Positions 28,809 through 36,208 of a stretch of 64,000 bases of DNA are shown here, piece by piece. Position numbers and translations under genes: made by a program. The DNA comes from Phytohabitans suffuscus. GTDB lineage: Bacteria > Actinomycetota > Actinomycetes > Mycobacteriales > Micromonosporaceae. Below the pieces are notes generated by a model, which saw nothing but the letters and a program-made list of their open reading frames with translations, searched no databases and had not been told where the DNA came from. Each line of letters starts with the position of its first letter. The stretch's first letter is position 1. The stretch lies in NCBI RefSeq assembly GCF_011764565.1, contig NZ_AP022871.1:4030320-4094319 (forward strand), given 5' to 3'.

Positions 28809-29693
28809 TCAAGCTCCGGTCACCACCGCGACGATGACGCTGCCCGGCGCGAAGCGACCGGTCCGTACCAGCGCGAACACGCCGAAGAGCATCTTCGCCA
28901 CGTACGTCCGCTCCAGAGCGATCTTGTGCCGTTCCTCGAAGTCCTGGATGAAGTCGTCCAGTTCGGCCGTGCGGCGCGCGTACCCGCCGAAGTGATAGCC
29001 CGTCTCGACCGACCAGTTGCCGGTCACGCGGCCGTACCCGGTCTGGAGGCGCCGCACCTCGTCCGCCAGGAAGTCGCCGCCCTTCAGCGCCGAGAAGCCG
29101 GTCGCCCGCTGCCCGCCGGCGAGGCCGAGTGCGATCCCGGCCAGGGTGCCGCCCGTGCCGGTCGCACAACAGATGTGGTCGAACCGGAACGGGATCTCCG
29201 CCGGCAGCCCGGCGCAGCCGCGCAGGGCGAGCGTGTTGCTGCCGCCCTCCGGCAGCAGGTAGAAGTCGCCGATCTCGCGCCGCAGCCCCGCGATCACCTG
29301 GGGATCTGTCTTGCTCCGGTAGGTCGTGCGGTCCAGGTAGCGCAGGCGCATGCCGCGGCCGGACGCGTACGCGAGCGTGGGATTGAGGGGCAGGTGTTCC
29401 TCGCCGCGGATGACGCCGACCGTGGAGAAGCCGAAGTAGTGACCCGCGGCGGCGACGGCGCGGATGTGGTTGGAGTACGCCCCGCCGAACGTGAGCAGCC
29501 TCCGGTGACCCCGCGCGCGTGCCGCCGCGAGGTTGTGCTCCAGCTTGCGCCACTTGTTGCCCGGGATCTCCGGGTGGATCAGGTCGTCGCGTTTGAGGTG
29601 GAGCCGTACCCCGAAGGGCGCCAGCCGCTCGTCTGACAGCTCCGACACCGGCGACGGCACCCGCGGCTCGAACGGCCGGAGGGGAGCCAACAC
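28809..29693 (-). CDS. PLP-dependent D-cysteine desulfhydrase / ACC deaminase family enzyme
   Basis: Fold-type II PLP enzyme of the ACC deaminase/D-cysteine desulfhydrase family, 294 residues. LKRDDLIHPEIPGNKWRKLE carries the PLP lysine (GNKxRK), GGAYSNHIRAVAAAG is the substrate-side motif, and CCATGTGGTLAG is the phosphate-binding Gly-rich loop. True ACC deaminases and desulfhydrases differ at a few active-site positions that I cannot score, so the substrate is left open. GTG at 29693 begins VLAPLRPFEPRVPSP; the ribosome-binding site is weak and an upstream start is possible. It sits between the 6C RNA and ssd, unlike in M. tuberculosis. Confidence 0.85.
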   Translation of the reverse strand: MLAPLRPFEPRVPSPVSELSDERLAPFGVRLHLKRDDLIHPEIPGNKWRKLEHNLAAARARGHRRLLTFGGAYSNHIRAVAAAGHYFGFSTVGVIRGEEHLPLNPTLAYASGRGMRLRYLDRTTYRSKTDPQVIAGLRREIGDFYLLPEGGSNTLALRGCAGLPAEIPFRFDHICCATGTGGTLAGIALGLAGGQRATGFSALKGGDFLADEVRRLQTGYGRVTGNWSVETGYHFGGYARRTAELDDFIQDFEERHKIALERTYVAKMLFGVFALVRTGRFAPGSVIVAVVTGA

Positions 29694-29847
29694 CAGCTCA
29701 CGGTACCGAGCTATAGCAGATCCACATGCTTTTCGGGCGTTTTCCACAGGGCCACCGGTTATCCACAGATCGATCTTGGGGGCATTGGCCCCGGCCACTC
29801 CCGGCGGGACGGTATTCGCATTACCGCAACCGCCGTAGGAGCAGCGA

Positions 29848-30942
29848 ATGCCACTGCAGTCATTGCCCACCGCTCGCCGCCTGCCTCTGCTGGTCACCGC
29901 CGACAGCGACCTGCTCGAAGACCTCCTCCGCCTCGCCGCCGCGGGTGGCTGCGAGCTGGAGGTCGCGCCGGATCCGGCGGCCGCCAGGGCGAGATACCCG
30001 GGCGCTCCGATGGTGCTGCTCGGCATGGACCAGGCCCAGGCCGCGTTGCGTGCGGCCTTCCCGCGCCGCCCACGCGTGGTCCTGGTGGGCAGACCAGCTG
30101 GGTACTCGGACGAGCCGTGGCAGTTCGCCGAAGCGCTGGGCGCCGAGCACGTGGCGATGCTGCCGGCGGCCGAGGGATGGCTGGTGGAGCGGTTCGCCGA
30201 GCGGTTGCCGAGCGTGGCGCACGGCCGGGTGGTGGGTGTGGTCGGCGGGCGAGGAGGTGCCGGAGCGAGCGTGCTGGCCAGCGGCCTGGCCGTGACAGCC
30301 AAGCGGGCCGGACTCCGCACGCTCCTGGTCGACGCCGACCCGCTCGGCGGCGGGCTCGACCTGGTGCTCGGTTGGGAAGATCTCGAAGGTCTGCGGTGGC
30401 CGGCGCTCAGCCAGGCCGACGGTCGCATCGACGCCACCGCGCTGGTGGGGGCGCTGCCGCACCGTGGTGGCCTGGTGGTGCTCTCCTGGGATCGCGGCGA
30501 GATGGTGGGCCTGCCGCCCGAGGCGATGGCCGCGACCATGGATGCCGGCCGGCGTGCCTGCGATCTGGTCGTGGTCGACCTGCCACGGCAGTTCGACGAC
30601 GCGGCTCTGGTGGCCTTGCAGGCGGCCGACCGGGTCTTCCTGGTGGTGCCGGCCGAGATCCGGGCCGCCGCGGCCGCCGGACGGATCGCCGCGCTCACCC
30701 GGCTGCACTGCGCCGACGTCGCGCTGATCGTTCGCGGCCCCACGCCTGGCCGGCTGCGGGCCCGCGACATCGCCGACTCGCTGCACATGCCGCTGGCCGG
30801 CACCCTGCGTCCGGAGCCGGCGCTGTCCCGCAGCCTGGAGCACGGTGTGGCGCCGACGTCAAAGGGGCGCGGGCCGCTCGCGACGCTCTGCCAGCGCCTG
30901 GTCGACGAGCTGACCGGCACGCCCATGGAGGTCGCGGCATGA
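29848..30942 (+). CDS. ssd: Septum-site-determining/CpaE-like ATPase Ssd
   Basis: ParA/MinD-superfamily protein of 364 residues, homologous to Ssd (Rv3660c) and to CpaE-like proteins that place tad pilus machinery. After an N-terminal receiver-like segment (about residues 12–130) comes a deviant Walker A, VGGRGGAGASVLASGLA (about 132–148). The usual lysines are Arg/Ala, so ATP hydrolysis may be weak. LLVDADPLGGGLDLVLG and DLVVVDLPRQFDDAAL follow. The start has GTAGGAGC upstream. It is first in a chain of overlapping tad genes; its stop overlaps the tadA start. Confidence 0.9.
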   Translation: MPLQSLPTARRLPLLVTADSDLLEDLLRLAAAGGCELEVAPDPAAARARYPGAPMVLLGMDQAQAALRAAFPRRPRVVLVGRPAGYSDEPWQFAEALGAEHVAMLPAAEGWLVERFAERLPSVAHGRVVGVVGGRGGAGASVLASGLAVTAKRAGLRTLLVDADPLGGGLDLVLGWEDLEGLRWPALSQADGRIDATALVGALPHRGGLVVLSWDRGEMVGLPPEAMAATMDAGRRACDLVVVDLPRQFDDAALVALQAADRVFLVVPAEIRAAAAAGRIAALTRLHCADVALIVRGPTPGRLRARDIADSLHMPLAGTLRPEPALSRSLEHGVAPTSKGRGPLATLCQRLVDELTGTPMEVAA

Positions 30943-32129
30943 GCGGGCAGGTCGACCTGGCGAGCCGGGTGCGCCGCCGGTTCGCCGTCGAGGGTGTGGA
31001 GGCGACCCCGTCCGCGGTGGTCTCGGCGGTGCGCAGCGAGCCGGCCGGCGCCGTGCTCGGCGACAGCGCCGTGCTCCGCCTCGCCAGCCAGGTGCACAGC
31101 GACCTGGTCGGGGCCGGACCGTTGACGCCGTTCCTGACCGATCCCGCCGTGACGGACGTTCTCGTGAATGGGCGGGACGTCTGGGTCGACCGCGGCACCG
31201 GGCTCCAGCGGGTGTCCGCCGTGCTCGGCGGGGTCGACGAGGTGCGGCGGCTGGCCCAGCGGCTGGCGGCGGGGTGTGGACGGCGCCTCGACGACGCCAG
31301 CCCGTACGTCGACGCGCGCCTTCCCGACGGCACCCGGCTGCACGCGGTGCTGCCACCGGTGGCTACCGAGGGGCCATACCTCTCACTTCGCACCTTCCGG
31401 CAGCGGCCCTTCACCCTGCACGAGCTGATCGAGCAGGGCACCGTGCCCGAGCCGATCGCCACCCTGCTCGCGGCGATCGTGGGTGCCCGCCTGGCATACC
31501 TGGTGACCGGCGGCACGGGCTCGGGCAAGACCACGCTGCTCAATACGCTGCTCGGCCTGGTGCCGCCCACCGAGCGGATCGTGCTGGTCGAAGACGCCGC
31601 CGAGTTGCGGCCGGTGCACCCGCACGTCGTGGGCCTCCAGGCGCGCACGTCCAATGTGGAGGGCGCGGGCTCGGTGACGCTGGCCGACCTCGTGCGCCAG
31701 GCGCTGCGGATGCGCCCCGATCGGCTGGTGGTGGGCGAATGCCGGGGCGCGGAAGTGGTAGACCTGCTGGCCGCGCTCAACACCGGCCACGAGGGCGGCG
31801 CCGGCACGCTCCACGCCAACTCGCCGGCCGACGTGCCAGCCAGGCTGGAGGCGCTCGGACTGCTGGGCGGCCTGCCCCGGGCCGCGCTCCACGCCCAGGC
31901 GGCCGCCGCGCTGCAGGCCGTGCTGCACGTACGGCGCACCCGCAGTGGGCGCATCCTCGACTCGATCTGCGTGCTCTTGCCGTCCGGCAGCGAGCGCCTG
32001 GTGACCGTGCTCCCGGCGTGGCGGCGGGGGCACGGGCCGGGGCCCGCCGCGCAGGCGCTGGCCAGGATGTTCCTCGACCGCTCGGTGCTGGTGCCGCCGG
32101 TGCTCTCCCATCACGGAGACCGGCCGTGA
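30939..32129 (+). CDS. tadA: Tad pilus assembly ATPase TadA/CpaF
   Basis: Secretion ATPase of the type II/IV superfamily that powers Flp/Tad pilus assembly, 396 residues. N-terminal domain LVGAGPLTPFLTDPAVTDVL (typical CpaF), Walker A GGTGSGKTTLLN near residue 190, the acidic Asp box VLVEDAAELRP, Walker B-like RPDRLVVGECRGAE, and His box GHEGGAGTLHANSP. ATG at 30939 overlaps the ssd stop. It corresponds to Rv3659c. Its stop overlaps the tadB GTG. Confidence 0.95.
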   Translation: MSGQVDLASRVRRRFAVEGVEATPSAVVSAVRSEPAGAVLGDSAVLRLASQVHSDLVGAGPLTPFLTDPAVTDVLVNGRDVWVDRGTGLQRVSAVLGGVDEVRRLAQRLAAGCGRRLDDASPYVDARLPDGTRLHAVLPPVATEGPYLSLRTFRQRPFTLHELIEQGTVPEPIATLLAAIVGARLAYLVTGGTGSGKTTLLNTLLGLVPPTERIVLVEDAAELRPVHPHVVGLQARTSNVEGAGSVTLADLVRQALRMRPDRLVVGECRGAEVVDLLAALNTGHEGGAGTLHANSPADVPARLEALGLLGGLPRAALHAQAAAALQAVLHVRRTRSGRILDSICVLLPSGSERLVTVLPAWRRGHGPGPAAQALARMFLDRSVLVPPVLSHHGDRP

Positions 32130-33471
32130 CCGCGCACTGGCTGGTCGCGGCCGCCTGCCTGGTCGCCGCGGCGGCGGTGCTGGCCTGGCCCCGGCCCAGC
32201 CGCCAGGCCCGGTTGCTGATCGGGCCGGGTCCGGCGGCGCGGGGCCTGCGGCAGCGGGTCGAGTCGTTGTCGAGCCGTCGGGCGATGATGCTGGCCGTCG
32301 CTCTCGGCGCCCTGACCGGCACCCTGCTCGCCGGCCCGGTCGCCGGTGTCGTGGCCGGCGGATACGGGGCCATCGCGGTGCGCGAGGTACTTCGCCGCAG
32401 GTCCGCCCGCGAGGCGGCAGCGCTGCGCACGCGTTCGCTGGATGCCCTGTGCGGGTTGGCCGCCGACCTCCGGGCCGGACTCGCGGCCGCTGGGACCTCC
32501 GCTGGCTCGGCTCATCCGGTGGCTGACCCGGCCGCGATCGAAGACCGGCGGATGGCTCAGCTCACCGAGGCGGCCTGGCGCCTGGCCGAGCGCACCGGCG
32601 CCCCGATCGCCGACCTGGTCGAGCGCATCGAGGCCGACGCCCGCGCCATGGACCGTGCCAGCGCCTCCGCGGCCGCTCAGGCAGCCGGTGCGCGGGCGAC
32701 AGCGTGGCTGCTCGCCGCCCTGCCGCTGGGCGGGATCGGGCTGGGATACACCATCGGCGCCGACCCGCTGGCGGTCCTGCTGCACACCCCGATCGGCGCC
32801 GCCTGCGCCGTGGGCGCGATCGTCCTCCAGGTAGCCGGGCTGGCCTGGGCCGACCGCCTCGCCGCCGTGGGCACGGCACGACCGGAGCCCGCTCCCAGCC
32901 CTGCGCCCACGCCGCCCCGAGTCGCGCCCGGACCATCCATGCCCGTGCCCGCTCCTAGGCCTGTGCCCACGCCGCCCCGAGCCGCGCCCGGACCATCCGG
33001 GCCGTGCCCGCTCCCGTGCCCGTGCCCGTGCCCGCCCCGCCCGGAGTCGTGCCCGGACCATCCATGCCCGTGCCCGCTCTCGGGCCAGTGTCCGCCCCGC
33101 CCGGGGCCGTGCCCGGACCATCCATGCCTGTGCCCGCCCCGCCTGGAGCCGCGCCTGGACCATTTAGGGCCGTGCCCGCTCCCGAGCCTGTGCCCGCGCA
33201 GTCCGGGCTCGCGCACGCTCCGGGGTCCGCGTCCGGTCCGGGGTCCGCGCACACTCCGATGTCCGCATCGGGTCCGGGCTCCGTGCCCGCTCCGGGCTCT
33301 GCGTCCGGTCGGGGGTCCGTGTCGGTTCCGGGGTCCGCGCCTGTTCCGGCCCGGACCGTCGGTGGCAAGCCGGCATCGCCGCGAAGTGCCGCCGATCGAC
33401 CGAGGCCGCACCCCCGGCCACGCCCGGCGGTGGTCATCGCCAGTCGGTCCGGCACGGGGAGCGACGCGTGA
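32126..33471 (+). CDS. tadB: Tad pilus inner-membrane protein TadB with long Pro-rich tail (one apparent frameshift)
   Basis: TadB-like member of the type II secretion F family. Membrane segments near residues 5–20, 55–80 and 190–235 surround a helical domain (EAAWRLAERTGAPIADLVER). After the last helix, where homologues end, about 200 residues of Pro/Ala/Gly/Val-rich repeats follow (PGPSMPVPAP and variants). The frame breaks near 32998; one extra C in ATCCGGG joins the halves. The corrected frame ends at 33471, overlapping the tadC start by GTGA as in neighbouring junctions, which supports the correction. Corrected length is about 448 residues. The tail is unusual for TadB. Confidence 0.8.
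32885..33190 (+). repeat. Pro-rich-coding imperfect minisatellite in tadB
   Basis: Five to six imperfect units of about 50–65 bp around CCCGGACCATCCATGCCCGT (near 32929, 32989, 33050, 33113, 33157), encoding PGPSMPVPAP-type blocks. Confidence 0.75.
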
Positions 33472-34178
33472 CTCCGGCGGAAGCGGTGCTCGTCGGGAGC
33501 CTGGTGGCCGCGGCGGTCGTGGTCGGCGTGCGCGGCCGGCCCGCCCGGCGGCGGCTCGCCACCCTCACCACGCGGCGCCGGTGGCGGCCCAACCCGATCC
33601 GGGTCGCGGCGGGCCTCGGCGGCTTCGCGGTCGCGCTCTTCGTCGGTGGTCTGCCAGGGCTGGTGGTCGGGGCGTTGGCGGCGGTGGCCGTCGAGCGGTT
33701 CCTGCGCCGCTTGGAGCCTGCCGAGGTGCGGGCCCGGCGGTTGCGCGAGGTCGCCGACCTGCCGCTTGCGGCCGACCTGATGGCCGCCGGCCTGCGCGCG
33801 GGAGCACCGGTGGACCGTGCGGCCGCGGCGGTGGCCGAGGCGATCGGCGGCCCGCTGGGTGAACGCCTCGCGCGCGTCGCCCGCTCCATCCGGCTGGGCG
33901 CCGAGCCTGCGGAGGCGTGGAGCCACATCGCGTCGGTGGCCGGCGCCGGGCGGATGGCACACGCGGCAGTCCGGTCCAGCGCCAGTGGCGCCGCCCTGGC
34001 GGGCGCGCTGACCAGGCTCGCCGGCGACCTGCGGGCCGACCGCGCGGTGGCCAGCGAGGCTGCGGCCCGCCGGGCGGGCGTGCTCATCGTGCTGCCGCTG
34101 GGGCTGTGCTTCCTGCCGGCGTTCATCCTCGCCGGCCTGGTGCCGGTGCTGATCGCCGTGCTCCGCGACGTGCTATGA
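33468..34178 (+). CDS. tadC: Tad pilus inner-membrane protein TadC
   Basis: Type II secretion F-family protein of 236 residues, second platform protein of the Tad pilus (Rv3657c equivalent). Membrane helices at the N-terminus and near 55–75, a cytoplasmic helical domain with LPLAADLMAAGLRAGAPVDRA, and two C-terminal helices (VLIVLPLGLCFLPAFILAGL). GTG at 33468 overlaps the tadB stop. A 200-bp spacer with CCGCCCG repeats precedes the pilin-like gene. Confidence 0.9.
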   Translation: MTPAEAVLVGSLVAAAVVVGVRGRPARRRLATLTTRRRWRPNPIRVAAGLGGFAVALFVGGLPGLVVGALAAVAVERFLRRLEPAEVRARRLREVADLPLAADLMAAGLRAGAPVDRAAAAVAEAIGGPLGERLARVARSIRLGAEPAEAWSHIASVAGAGRMAHAAVRSSASGAALAGALTRLAGDLRADRAVASEAAARRAGVLIVLPLGLCFLPAFILAGLVPVLIAVLRDVL

Positions 34179-34384
34179 GCCCGCCCGCCGCCCGCCGCCC
34201 GCCGCCCGTTGCCTGCGGCCGGCAGCCGGCAGCCGGCAGCCTGCGGACTGCGGACTGCGGCCGTCGCAACGGCGGCGTAGGACGGACGAACGGCGAGTAC
34301 GTCGAGACGGGACCACGTGCGAGACAAGGCTTCGCCCGCCAGCCCGGCGGGTGTGGGGGATCCAGACGAAGAGAGGGGATTCGT

Positions 34385-34597
34385 GTGCGCAGACTGATCG
34401 CTCGGTTGTGGGGAGCCGGGTCAGGGGGGATCGTGGTGCGGAGGCGCCGCCTCGCGGGCGACGCCGGGATGAACACGGCTGAATACGCCATCGGGACCCT
34501 GGCCGCCGTCGCCTTTGCCAGCGTGCTGTTGAAGGTGGTCACCAGCGGCAGCGTCCTACGAGCGCTCACCGGCGTCATCGAAGGAGCGCTGAAGTGA
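34385..34597 (+). CDS. DUF4244 Flp-pilin-like small protein
   Basis: 70-residue protein with a basic leader (RRLIARLWG...VVRRRRLAG), then DAGMNTAEYAIGTLAAVAFASVLLKVV. The GMxTAEY(A) motif preceding a hydrophobic helix is the hallmark of DUF4244/Flp-type pilins, with probable processing before the helix. It is the likely main pilin of this tad operon (Rv3656c equivalent). GTG at 34385 follows AGAGGGGA. The stop overlaps the next start. Confidence 0.85.
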   Translation: MRRLIARLWGAGSGGIVVRRRRLAGDAGMNTAEYAIGTLAAVAFASVLLKVVTSGSVLRALTGVIEGALK

Positions 34598-34998
34598 GCC
34601 GGGGCCGGCAGCCCGGCGCCGACCGGCGATCTGGTTGCGATCGGAGAGCACGCGGCGACCGGGGGTCGTTCACCGCCGAGTTGGCGGCCGGGCTGCCGGC
34701 CCTGATGTTGTTGCTGTTCGCCGGGCTGACCGCGGTCAACGCGGTGACGACGAAGGCTCAGTGCGTCGACGCCGCCCGCGAGGCCGCTCTGGCCGCCGCC
34801 CGCGGTGAGGACGGCGTGGAGGCCGGCCAGCGAGGAGCACCGGCGGGTGCCACGGTGTCGATCGCGATGGTGGGCGACACGGTGGTGGCGACGGTACGAG
34901 CCCCGGTGCGCGTGATCGGTGGAAGCCTGCCCGGCACGACGGTCACGGCGACCGCCGTCGCCGCGGTCGAGCCTGGCACAGCAGGGGAGACGCCATGA
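34594..34998 (+). CDS. TadE-like pseudopilin
   Basis: 134 residues. Basic N-terminus, then GSFTAELAAGLPALMLLLFAGLTAVNAV, a TadE-type pilin-like helix preceded by a Gly-Ser-x-Thr-x-Glu site. A small Ala/Val-rich extracellular domain has one cysteine. Corresponds to Rv3655c. GTG at 34594 overlaps the DUF4244 stop. Its own stop overlaps an ATG (34995) that begins the first 60-bp repeat unit. Confidence 0.85.
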   Translation: MSRGRQPGADRRSGCDRRARGDRGSFTAELAAGLPALMLLLFAGLTAVNAVTTKAQCVDAAREAALAAARGEDGVEAGQRGAPAGATVSIAMVGDTVVATVRAPVRVIGGSLPGTTVTATAVAAVEPGTAGETP

Positions 34999-35351
34999 CC
35001 GGCGTCCGGCGTGACGACCACAGACCGGGCGGGAGTCGGGCTCGGAGCCGTGACCGGCGTCGGGCGCGACACCCGCAGGCCGGACGGGAGCCAGGCTCGG
35101 GGAGATGCCGTGACCGGCTTCGGGCGTGACGACCACAGAGCAGGCGAGAGCCAGGCTTGGGGAGGCGCCATGAGCGACCTCCGGCGTGACGACCTCAGGC
35201 TGGGTGAGAGTAAGGCTTGGGGAGGCGCCATGACCGGCTTCGGGGGTGACGACCACAGGCCGGGCGGGAGTCGGGCTTGGGGAGGCGCCATGACCGGCTT
35301 CGGGGTGACGACCTCGGGTTGGGTGGGAGTCGGGCTTGGGGAGGGGCCGTG
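34995..35351 (+). repeat. Tandem 60-bp repeats each carrying a start codon
   Basis: Units begin at 34995, 35050, 35110, 35170, 35230, 35290 and 35349 with ATG or GTG (lengths 55, 60, 60, 60, 60 and 59 bp). Most are preceded by GGGGAGGCGCC, a usable ribosome-binding site. Units 2–6 share a frame and encode MTGFGRDDHRAGESQAWGGA-like 20-residue repeats, ending in TGA that overlaps the GTG at 35349. One added G in GGGG of unit 6 (near 35305) would fuse the repeats to the following Rv3654c-like protein. Confidence 0.85.
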
Positions 35352-35786
35352 ACCGGTGTCGGGCGCGGGCGGCGTGGGTCGGGCCAGAGCCGGCGCCGGC
35401 ATGAGCGGGCGAAGCACAAGGGGCGGCATGAGCGGGCGGATCGGGGTGCGGCGACGGTCATGGTGCTGGCCCTCGGGCTGGCGCTGGTCGGGCTGGGGGC
35501 GGCGGGCGCGGCTGTCGGTGCGGCGCGGGTGGCGCGGCACGAGGCGCGTGCGGCGGCGGATCTGGGTGCGCTCGCCGGCGCGATGCGGATCCTCGAAGGT
35601 CCGGATGCCGCCTGCGCTCGGGCGGGTGAGCTGGTCTCGCGAAACGGCGGGCGGCTCGCGGCGTGCACTGTGGAGGGTCTGGACCTGGTTGTCGCGGTCG
35701 AGGTCGACGTGGCGCCGCTGCCCGGGGTCACTGGCACCGCCCGCGCGGCCGCTCGCGCGGGACCGATCCGTGCGGCAGGTCCCTGA
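35349..35786 (+). CDS. Rv3654c-like TadE-family protein
   Basis: Last tad gene, 145 residues from GTG 35349. A basic leader (RRRHERAKHKGRHERAD) precedes RGAATVMVLALGLALVGLGA, a single membrane helix in the RGxAT-x-V context typical of Rv3654c/TadE-like proteins. Then comes VARHEARAAADLGALAGAMR and a small domain with two cysteines. If one G was lost in the repeat array upstream, the real N-terminus would include up to five or six 20-residue repeats starting near 35050. Homologues normally lack such repeats, so this is uncertain. Confidence 0.8.
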   Translation: MTGVGRGRRGSGQSRRRHERAKHKGRHERADRGAATVMVLALGLALVGLGAAGAAVGAARVARHEARAAADLGALAGAMRILEGPDAACARAGELVSRNGGRLAACTVEGLDLVVAVEVDVAPLPGVTGTARAAARAGPIRAAGP

Positions 35787-35863
35787 TCGACAGCAGACCC
35801 GGGGCCGCGTGTGCGCGACCAACCGTCACGCACCGCCTGAAGGGCGGGGTTGGATTGTGTGAC

Positions 35864-35920
35864 GCGCGGGGTGAGGCTGCGGGAGCAACGGTCCGGACCA
35901 CGACGGACATCGCGGTAGCC
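35864..35920 (-). repeat. Dispersed repeat family A, copy 5 (inverted)
   Basis: Complete inverted copy with GGTCCGGACC centre, between the tad operon and the small gene at 35961. Confidence 0.8.
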
Positions 35921-35960
35921 CAAAATCTCCAAAGACAACCCGACGCCTGGAATAGACCTT

Positions 35961-36158
35961 TTAGGGCTGGGCCGCGCGCAGGGCGATGCCGTTGAGGGTT
36001 TGGTGGATGCTGTACAGGCGCTGGTTGATCATTTCTAGGCGTTCGGCCTGGGCGAAGGCGGCGTAGGCCTGGGCCAGGGCGATCTGCTGGTCGATGGTGA
36101 GGGTTTCCTGGTTGATTCCGTAGAGGAGCTCTATGGTCTCGGCGATCGTGTTGGCCAC
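35961..36158 (-). CDS. Small hypothetical helical protein
   Basis: 65-residue protein with amphipathic helices (ETIELLYGINQETLTIDQQI, AYAAFAQAERLEMINQRLYS), richer in Ile, Gln and Asn than its neighbours. No named family recognised. GTG at 36158 has no clear ribosome-binding site. TAGGTAAC lies 9 bases upstream and could be a -10-like box for a leaderless transcript. The composition and lack of a longer competing frame support a real gene, but moderately. Confidence 0.5.
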   Translation of the reverse strand: MANTIAETIELLYGINQETLTIDQQIALAQAYAAFAQAERLEMINQRLYSIHQTLNGIALRAAQP

Positions 36159-36208
36159 GGGCCGACGTTACCTAGCCATCCACGTTCGTCGAAGTATGTG
36201 AGCGAGAT

